NCBI GenBank assembly: GCA_950295325.1
Contig: OX485805.1
Span: 42,062,758 to 42,126,757, forward strand
Direction: 5' to 3'
DNA from: Polytrichum commune
Lineage: Eukaryota > Streptophyta > Polytrichopsida > Polytrichales > Polytrichaceae
Length of the DNA: 64,000 nucleotides
The notes below the pieces were generated by a model. That model did no database searches and had not been told where the DNA came from. It saw nothing but the letters and a program-made list of their open reading frames with translations. Below are positions 53,179 to 64,000 of the stretch, in pieces (position 1 is the first letter of the stretch; every line of letters begins with the position of its first letter). The position numbers were made by a program, and so were the translations under genes.

Positions 53179-53243
53179 CTACCAACTAAGTGCGCACCAA
53201 CAACTTTGGTACAAAGTGAGTACTTAAGCGGGAGATTACTGTA

Positions 53244-54329
53244 TTCTCACATGGTCAATTGAGCTCAACCCTAAAGCATGCAAGAATTAATGAAAACAAC
53301 CCAAGGAAATATAAATGGCATGCAATCTCTACTATAGTTGACACAGTAATTAATTGTACTTTGATGACTTTAGATGTATTGTCGAGAAGAAGTCTATGGG
53401 CGATGAAAGCAACTTTTGGCTTCTGGTGAGGCCACGTTGCATGTGCTTTCTCGACCGTTGGATTTGACCGATGTAACCCTCTCCCCTGATCTCCTCCGTT
53501 CCTGCCACCACTCATCCACTGTTCAAATTAGATCCAATTTCGATTCTCACAGAGGCTACTATATTGTGCCACTCTAAGAAGTTGGCCAATTTGAAACCAT
53601 CATGATGTACTTTCACCCCCGTTAGTCTTTTACCTTCCCAGACTCTCAAATACAATTTCGTATGATTTCATTTCCTATTGACTAGGCTACTTGGTCCGGA
53701 CCCTAATTCTTCAAATCTTATCCTTAGCTCCCATAACACTCACTAGCCCTTGCTCTCATTCGTCATTGTCATTCAAGTTCTAAGAATCCTAAAAGCCCCC
53801 CAAACGAATCACCCAAAAAGGAATGATGTCCACATACTTCTCGACATTCTTTGGCCTTTGGGAGAGTGGCATTTCCTATTACCTCAACATAGCTACCAAA
53901 CCACCACAAAACACGCCATGCACAAATGGCATTGGGTAATGAGCATATATAAGGTTGCACGCGGAAACGGCATTGACTTTCATCAACCTTTGAATTTGTT
54001 GATAACTTACAACGGAAATCTCGGGGATTTTGAAGTTGGAGTTTGATGCTTACGTACTTCCCATTCTTGGACACAACAGTGGCATAGGGTTGTGAGATGC
54101 CAAAACATTTGAACTTGATGGAATGTTTTTTAAAATTTGTTTTCTCATGTTACCGCTCACTGCTAACATGTTGGTTTTCCTTCTTTTGATTACTGCATTC
54201 AAAAGCAAGTTGATAAGGATTGAATATAGAATAACGAATCACCAAAAAGACACGTGTTTTAATGAAATTGAACTAAGGCATGTGGATGTTCTTTGGTTCT
54301 TTTTTCATGTTTTCCAAGTTTTATTGATT
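53244..54329. other. Intergenic; no gene recognised
   Basis: Short open frames only. It may contain unrecognisable 5' parts of the adjacent retrotransposon, but no gag, protease or LTR is visible. Confidence 0.5.
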
Positions 54330-55345
54330 AGTTCTACATAACGAAACTTGTGTTGCATGAGATATTTGAGGCTAGTGATCAAGCTAAAGTATTTAGTACT
54401 TTAGATCTTTGATCAGGGTACCACCGACTTCCATTACATGATTGTGACAAGCAGAAGACTGCATTTTGGGGCATAGATGAACATGGAAAATACCGTATTT
54501 ATCAATGGAAATTCTTGCCATTTGGTCTCAAAAATGCTATTGTAGAGTTTCAACGTGTGATGGATAAAGTTCTTGTTGGTGTTGACTTTGTCAAATGCTA
54601 TATAAAGGATATTATTGTATTTAGCAAGAATTGCAAGGAACATAAAAAAACACTTGTGAGAAGTTTTTAAGAGACTTGAAGGAACATGGATTGAAGTTAC
54701 ATCCTAGAAAATGGAAGTTCTACCAAAATAAGGTGGCATATATTGGGCACATGATATACCCAAGAGGGTTGGGTGTATTGATTGGAAAGGTGGAAGTTAT
54801 ATGGTCCATGCCAAAACCACATGATGTAAGTCGGTTGCGTGCATTTTTGGGACTATGTAACTACTATAGGAAATTTATAAAAACATTGAATGCAATTGCA
54901 AAAGCTCCAACCATGTAAACAAGGAATGATCAACCTCAAGTGGGTATGGGGTGAAGAGCAAGAAACTGCCAATATGGAGTTGAAAGAACACTTAGCAACG
55001 ACATCCATCTTACAAAGACCTATTCTAGGATGGTCTTACCAATTACACACTAATTGGAGTAGTTTGGGAATTGGAGAAGTATTCACTCAAATGGATGAAG
55101 ATGATAAAGAATTTGTGATTGCCTACGAAGGAGAGTGTTTAGTTGTAGTGTGGGGAATTGTTCAGTTTTGGTGTTATTTGTGTGGCAATGAATTTTTATT
55201 AGTCATCAACCATCAGCCACTCAAATGGCTTATGGATTCAGACAAATGCATCAGAAAGCTTGCAAGGTGGACTTTGATGTTACAAGAATATGACTTCAAG
55301 GTGGTACATGGGCTAGTTTAGTTAGTATGGATGTAGATGGTTTAA
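54330..55345 (+). pseudogene. Gypsy reverse transcriptase/RNase H remnant
   Basis: Seen across frames: KVFSTLDL then a stop, SGYHRLP, KQKTAFWGIDEHGKYRIYQW, FLPFGLKNA, and CYIKDIIVFSK where the catalytic YxDD box should be, so the first Asp is now Lys. Then GLKLHPRKWKFY, YIGHMIYPRGLGV and RLRAFLGLCNYYRKF. RNase H follows with TNWSSLGIGEVFTQMDEDDK, where TDxS is expected, and FVIAY joins directly to EGECLVVVWGI, so about 15 residues are deleted. It ends with NHQPLKWLMDSDK and LQEYDFKVVHG. Catalytic residues of both enzymes are lost. Confidence 0.88.
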
Positions 55346-56554
55346 GCCGCAATCCATACCCAAGCCAAAAGGACTCTACATACGCTAGATGGCATGTAGA
55401 GACATATGAAGAGGCTTTACCAGGGTGGCATTGTTCCACATATTTTAGTATCTTGGCTATGATTGGAGACATCATTGAGGAACCAATTGTTGAAGCAACA
55501 ATGGATGAAGAGGTTGGTGAATAGTCTTGGGGCACTAAAGATATTTTTAATGAACATACGGTTTTAGAATCCTTGGAGGGAGAAGAATTGGCTAGTACAT
55601 TAATAGCCAAATATAAGGACTGGATTTTACAACAAGCCAAAAGGTTTGTGTGGGAGGGGACTTGTCTACTTTGAGTACCATAGCCTCATGATAGGGAGAA
55701 TTTGATCATGCATGCCCATGAAGAACTAGGTTATTTTAGAGTTCGAAGGACGTATAGCTTGTTACATTCTCACTGTTGGTGGAGAGGCATGCAATCACAA
55801 GTCCAACAATTGGTGGCTAGATGTGTAGTGTGTGACCAAGTGAGAGCGTCATTTAATGCACCAATGCCTCGGTTACAACCGCTACCAACTATGGGTTTAT
55901 GTTATAGGTGGAGTTCCGACTTTGTAGGACCATTACAACTTGACACAACAAGTATGTGTTGGTGATGATTGAGCATTTCTCCAAGTGGTTAGAAGTGGTA
56001 CCTTTGCTTGATAAATTTAGCGAAGGAGTTGCTTAAGGTTTCTTGAATAGAGTGTTAGTCATTTTGGGGCTCTAGTAGAGGTTTTGACATACCAAGGAAG
56101 GGAATTTCTTGGAGAGTTTCAAACTTTATGTGCGCAAACAATGATTGATCACATGACAACTTCAAGGGATCACCTAGAAGCGGATGGTTTGGCATAATGT
56201 ATGGTGTAGATTGTCAAGAGGGGGCTTCAAAAACAATGTTTACAAAAATGACATCATGGAGATTGGGACTTGCAATTGCTTGGGTTGGCAATGGACTATA
56301 GGTTAAGCAAGCAAGCCTCATTAGCTTCATTTTCATCTTACTTCTTATTGTATGGTAGGGATCCAATGTTACCTATGGCTATCAAAAGGGATGTTGACAC
56401 CCTTCTAGCTAACATAGTTTGGGCATGGATTTGTAAGCAACGGGCAAACTTGTTTAAACAGGTGATGCCAATGGCCATGGAGAGTATGAGTATTGCACAA
56501 CAAAAATATACTTTGGGATGTGCTACAATTCGAGGTGGAGGGTACAAGCCATAG
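55327..56554 (+). pseudogene. Gypsy integrase remnant
   Basis: DVDGLSRNP marks the RNase H to integrase linker. The zinc-binding region reads HAHEELGYFRVRRTYSLLHS then CVVCDQV, with the second His of the HHCC pattern replaced by Tyr. The core has WSSDFVGPL, IEHFSKWLEVVPL and LTYQGREFLGEF, in which the second catalytic Asp (TDQG) is Tyr, then HLEADGLA. The C-terminal part includes FLLYGRDPMLPM and SIAQQKYTLG. Several stops separate these parts. The enzyme cannot be functional. Confidence 0.85.
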
Positions 56555-56639
56555 GTGCGGAGGATTTCTCCAACATATTATGTCTACTTGCAACAAACCG
56601 CACCAATGACTTTGGATGTAACAGTAGGGCGTATAGTTC

Positions 56640-56990
56640 TATGTATGTGGGAGGTTTCTCAAGTAAGGCGTATTGTTGCTAGAAGGTCGTGATGGAAGGA
56701 CTTGGAAAGATCATGCATGCAATTGTGCACCGTGTCATTTGCCACATATTGATGGTAGAATTGACACCAAGTTGTCATACATTTTTGTTGGGCTAAAATG
56801 TGTGTTATGTGGAAGTGCTCAGGGCGATGCCATAATGATATTGGGTGATTTAGAACACCACAATGATTTTGTTCTACATGATGGCATATGGACTGCTTGA
56901 ATCCATCATTGGAAGAAATTCCAATTGGTGATTGGTCGTGTCCAAAGTGTGTCAAGAATGATGGGCAATCAAAACATAAGTGATAGTTTT
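56640..56990 (+). pseudogene. PHD-finger-like C-terminal segment of the Gypsy Pol
   Basis: One frame gives CNCAPCHLPH, then CVLCGSAQGDAIMILGDLEH, resembling the first half of a PHD zinc finger with its middle Cys lost. A shifted frame gives WHMDCLNPSLEEIPIGDWSC followed by PKC, an excellent second half (H-x2-C, then W-x-C-P-x-C). PHD fingers bind histone tails. A Pol-encoded one could steer integration to chromatin (inference). Confidence 0.7.
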
Positions 56991-57090
56991 CACTTGGATC
57001 ATCCTTTGTGTCACGTGAAGGGGGTATGTAAAGGTTTTGTCAACGTGAAAGGGGCTTCAACATAGGTAAAAACGATGACTAAAGGGGGCA

Positions 57091-57774
57091 TCTATAACCC
57101 ATGAAACCTAGCTATAGCAAGTAGTAGGTTGACACATGTATGATATCAGATGTGAAATTGACCGATTGTTATAGACCGCATAACGGGCGTGAGTAGAGTG
57201 GATGACGAGTTGTGGTAGCAACATCACATCCATCAACTCATGCCCATTATGAGATATAAGTGATTGAATGATGGATTTGAACTACAAGTTATGGATGAAA
57301 TTGTTCTGTATTTGGACAAAATCGTTGGAATAGCCCTCCACTTGGACGAGCGACCGGTTATGGTCTATATTCGTCGTACTTGTGTCCAATGGAGACACGA
57401 CACGTCAACGAGATGTGAGACGTCAGCGTTACGATGTGAGGTGAGCACATGACGGCCCACAATGACAACCCACTGTTTCTTTAGTTGCATGGCACCGAAT
57501 CCGCAGATTTGGCTGAGGGCATGCACTGTCAGACAAAATTGATGTGTAATGAGAGAAAGAAGAGGAATCTTCCAATCTTTGAGACGTGTCTTTCAACGTG
57601 CCCAATAGCCACCAGCTGATCTCAAGTAGACAGACAAAGTCGGACTTTCTTTGTCACGGCAGGAAACGAACCTGACACTTTTATGCTGATGGAGACCTCC
57701 GGGATCATTACCTACATAAAGATCATACGCACTTCACAATTCACTCGGTAGTTTCCGAAAGGCAGGGATATTTG
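57091..57774. other. Possible 3' LTR or intergenic DNA; unresolved
   Basis: Begins TCTATAACCCATGAAACC right after a candidate polypurine tract. Without a second LTR copy I cannot set an end. No gene seen. Confidence 0.25.
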
Positions 57775-59000
57775 GAAGCCAGTCACGCTTCTAGTTCGGT
57801 ATATATGGTGCAAGGGAGCTTAACTTGTATGAAATAATTTGGGAGTTTGGAGACTTTGTGGGCAGGAGCTTGAAAGTGTTTGAGTGTACTGACTCCTGTG
57901 CATTGAGGAGGCTTTGAGATCGAAGGTGTAGAGTTGCAGTTTCCGACGATTAATTTTCGCTGTTGGGTGTGCGGGGAGGTAAGTGTCGAGTGGGGCGTTG
58001 TTGTTTTTAGCCTGGATTGAAATAACATTTTTAAGTGGCCTATGAGTAAGTGTTCCGGTGCAAATGCGACTCACTCTTAGATAATCCGGATAACAAGAAG
58101 ATTGAATCCATTTGGGAAGCACAGCTTGAATTGAATCTTGGTAGATGGGACAAGGCTTCATGACTGCAGATCGGCAACGATGAGGTGTGGATTGACGGCT
58201 AACGGGGGCTTAAAGCCACTCGACTATGCTTGGCATTCATGCATGCAGATTATCAAGCGGGCATCAAGGACTTAATTTCAAGAGTACTGCAACATCCATC
58301 TTTGAAGATAGAATAAAATGATATAGACCTTACAAGGCTGATGAATATGTAATGTTATTTTTTGGTGTGCAAGCGAGCTTAACTTAGTTATCGGCGCTGA
58401 TTAAGTGGGGGGTGCAGCGTCCGGGTTGGATCTGAGTGTGCATCTCGGGGTCGTATTTTTCGACAGTTGACGTCAGTCTTGTATGTGCGGGAGGTTTAAT
58501 GATATCAAGTTGGTTATTGTGGTTCTCACTTTGGATTGCGAACGAAGTGCATTGTTTGGGGTGCAACAGATGTATTGGACTCTTAAGCAGCCCACGTAAT
58601 GTTGCAGTGCAAATGGAATGAGTCCTAGGAAATTCGGATAACCTAAAAATGATCTCATTTGGGAATTACGTCTTCATTAAATCTTGAACGCCGAATCTTA
58701 CTAGGTGTCGAGTAATGAGAGGCTAATGTCACTTGACTATGCTCGGTATTCATGCATGCATTTAAGGACTTCCATCATCGGATATTTCTTCTTGAAGGCT
58801 TAAGAATGTATTGCTGTTTGAGGTGAAAGCGAAGTGAACTCATTGTTTCATTCGCCTGGATTTGATTGGACATGGAGTGGGTTGCAGTATTCGACGATTG
58901 ATTTCACTTCAGTGTTGTGTGTGCGGGAGGTTTAATGATTTTGGGTTCGGTGTTGTTGTTGTTGTGGTCGTCGTTGTCGTCATCAGGTTGGATATCTTGC
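57775..59000. repeat. Three diverged tandem units leading into the reductase 5' end
   Basis: GTGTGCGGGRAGG recurs at 57967, 58481 and 58917 (spacing ~514 and ~436). Units also share CAAGSGAGCTTAACTT (57810, 58370), GTGCAAATG...CTCA (58060, 58608), CCGGATAAC/TCGGATAAC (58087, 58634) and CTCGACTATGCTYGG-ATTCATGCATGCA (58218, 58734). The last unit includes the reductase 5' UTR. Confidence 0.75.
58949..58984 (+). repeat. GTT/GTC trinucleotide run in the reductase 5' UTR
   Basis: About a dozen GTT, GTG or GTC triplets directly upstream of the ATG. In an upstream in-frame extension they would encode poly-valine, which argues for the start codon at 59009 rather than the more distant in-frame ATG at 58862. 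Confidence 0.8.
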
Positions 59001-59008
59001 GAACGGCG

Positions 59009-62798
<3,790 letters not shown>

Positions 62799-64000
62799 GA
62801 TTGAATGTAATAAGAAAGTCATGAATTTGACAAGTGCTCATGAGCCGTCTGTTAGACATAGGATGAGGTGAGAGTTGTTGAGGTGATGGAGAGATTGATC
62901 ATATAGCTTCACCTAGTTTCTTGAATCAACAAGCAAGATTCTTGGTACGGAGTCGTTGGAGAAACATGTGAAGTAGTAGACTCATAGTGACACTGGTTGT
63001 TGTGAAGACATGGTGTAAATATTTGGTTATGTTGTTACGAGTGTAAATAAGTTGAGAATGTGTTTTGCCCTGTTTTTGCATTGTTGGGTTACTTAGTTGA
63101 ACATTCCTTGAAATTTCTTCCATACTTGATTCTTGAATCAACAACAATATTCGGCTTAGTGAAGTTTACCAACTCAAGCGAGCCTTATGTAATCATTGGT
63201 AGCTTGCTAAATGTGAGTGGGAAGTCAAAATATGCAGGATAATCTAGAATTAAAGAGAGGAAATGCTAGTGTGAAGATGTATTGGAGCTTAATCAATATG
63301 TTACTAAATGGTATTTCTTGGAGGAGTTGTTGCATATTGACAAAATTCCTTCTGGAAGAACTGATTATGATGAAGATAAATTAGGCACATAGTGTAATGC
63401 GGAGCTCTAACAATATTATTACCAGTAATCAAATAACAGTTAAACCCCTAGAATGGGAAATAGTATATAACAAATCATTAACTCCTCCACACATAACATA
63501 TTCATTGATTTGGCATGTTCACTTTGCCCTTGTGCATCAAAATCACGAATCGTCAACCGTTGGTGTGCTAAATTGTAGTTAGTTTCAGCAAGTTTGTACT
63601 TGGTATGCTTTATGTCCATAACACTCTTGTGACATTTTCAGTTTGAGCTTGGGATGTGCAATTGACACGTGTGCCCGTTGAAGATGGGTGGATAAACTTG
63701 TAGGTCAATATATAAACCTAGTGTCCTCCGTTCCTGTTGAAGGTTCAAAGTGAAGCTTGCGTTAGTGGTATGTCATGATTCATTTTGTGTAGAGAAAGCA
63801 TTTAGCAAAATGGATTTTTATGTTAAAAAATGCTTGTATTATGGCCGAACTTGCATTCTTTATACCTGTGTGGACCAGTCAAAAAGATGTATGAATATAG
63901 ATTACTTGTGAGTCATGAGCACGTCGATTGCAATTTCTTGATTTCCAAGTAATTGAGAGAAAAGTTTCTTGGTAGTGCAGACATTGTTGAATCACTCTGT
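62799..64000. other. 3' flank of the reductase gene; no other gene recognised
   Basis: Likely holds the 3' UTR; no canonical AATAAA is near the stop, only AATAAG variants at ~62809 and ~63045 and ATTAAA near 63248. Remaining open frames are short and unremarkable. Confidence 0.5.

Larger units (their letters stand above)
51431..53241. mobile_element. Second pogo-like element, internally deleted (1,811 bp)
   Basis: A perfect 22-bp inverted repeat starts CAGTAATCTCCCGCTTAAGT at both ends. The right flank is TA (53242-53243); the left flank reads CA, a one-base change from the expected TA. Subterminal GGTTAAGTGCGCA-like sequence is also mirrored. Internally it holds transposase remnants at 52.73-53.18 kb and about 1.2 kb of unrelated sequence (51.5-52.7 kb), including an 86-bp direct repeat. 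Confidence 0.85.
54330..57090 (+). mobile_element. 5'-truncated, decayed Ty3/Gypsy LTR-retrotransposon (pol)
   Basis: Order is reverse transcriptase, RNase H, integrase (zinc region, core), then a PHD-finger-like segment, as in Ty3/Gypsy Pol with a C-terminal extension. Gag, protease and the 5' LTR are missing. A purine-rich tract (AAAGGGGG, 57081-57088) could be the polypurine tract with a 3' LTR after it, but with no 5' LTR this cannot be checked. Many stops and frameshifts. Confidence 0.85.

Noticed and set aside
54330-57090. Functional retrotransposon polyprotein
   Set aside because: Catalytic YxDD, RNase H Asp and integrase Asp are all altered and several stops interrupt it.
58862-59008. 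Upstream in-frame start for the aldo-keto reductase (49 extra residues)
   Set aside because: Would encode poly-valine from a trinucleotide run and has no counterpart in the family, which starts near [12 protein letters not shown].

Overview
This is a nuclear window from a land plant. It has intron-rich genes with GT-AG splicing, long AT-rich intergenic DNA, and many decayed transposons. Only four protein-coding genes look intact across 64 kb, so the genome is probably large and repeat-rich. Gene content does not fix the species. The degenerate Ty3/Gypsy Pol most resembles elements I associate with bryophytes, lycophytes and ferns, so a seedless plant is my best guess (inference, low certainty).

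Layout. 1-2.4 kb: non-coding, with a weak ~180-bp repeat. 2.4-12.7 kb (minus): a 24-exon importin-13/transportin-3-type nuclear transport receptor, reconstructed in frame from ATG to stop (1,024 codons). 12.7-14.3 kb: its GC-richer upstream region, with a degenerate ~150-bp tandem repeat. 14.4-25.6 kb: intergenic, holding a foldback MITE, a PIF/Harbinger MITE and a frameshifted relic of an unrecognised coding sequence (20.1-21.1 kb). 26.3-27.6 kb and 40.4-42.0 kb (minus): two copies of an actin-depolymerizing factor (ADF/cofilin) gene encoding the same 139-residue protein. They sit in a duplicated block whose gene part is nearly identical while its 3' flank is far more diverged. 28.1-45.7 kb: intergenic DNA with a Harbinger-type MITE family, including one copy inserted into another, plus tandem repeats. 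46.1-49.5 kb: a long-inverted-repeat element with a 9-bp target duplication, split by a pogo/Tigger-like DNA transposon. 51.4-53.2 kb: a second, unrelated pogo-like element with an internally deleted transposase. 54.3-57.1 kb: a 5'-truncated, mutated Ty3/Gypsy pol relic that ends in a PHD-finger-like segment. 57.7-59.0 kb: three diverged tandem units leading into the 5' end of a five-exon aldo-keto reductase gene (59.0-62.8 kb, plus).

The genes do not form a pathway. They are independent housekeeping-type functions: nuclear import, actin turnover and NADPH-dependent carbonyl reduction. The most informative signals are structural: nested transposons with readable target duplications, a sharp identity step in the ADF duplication, competing splice sites in the importin gene, and tandem amplification of the reductase upstream region.
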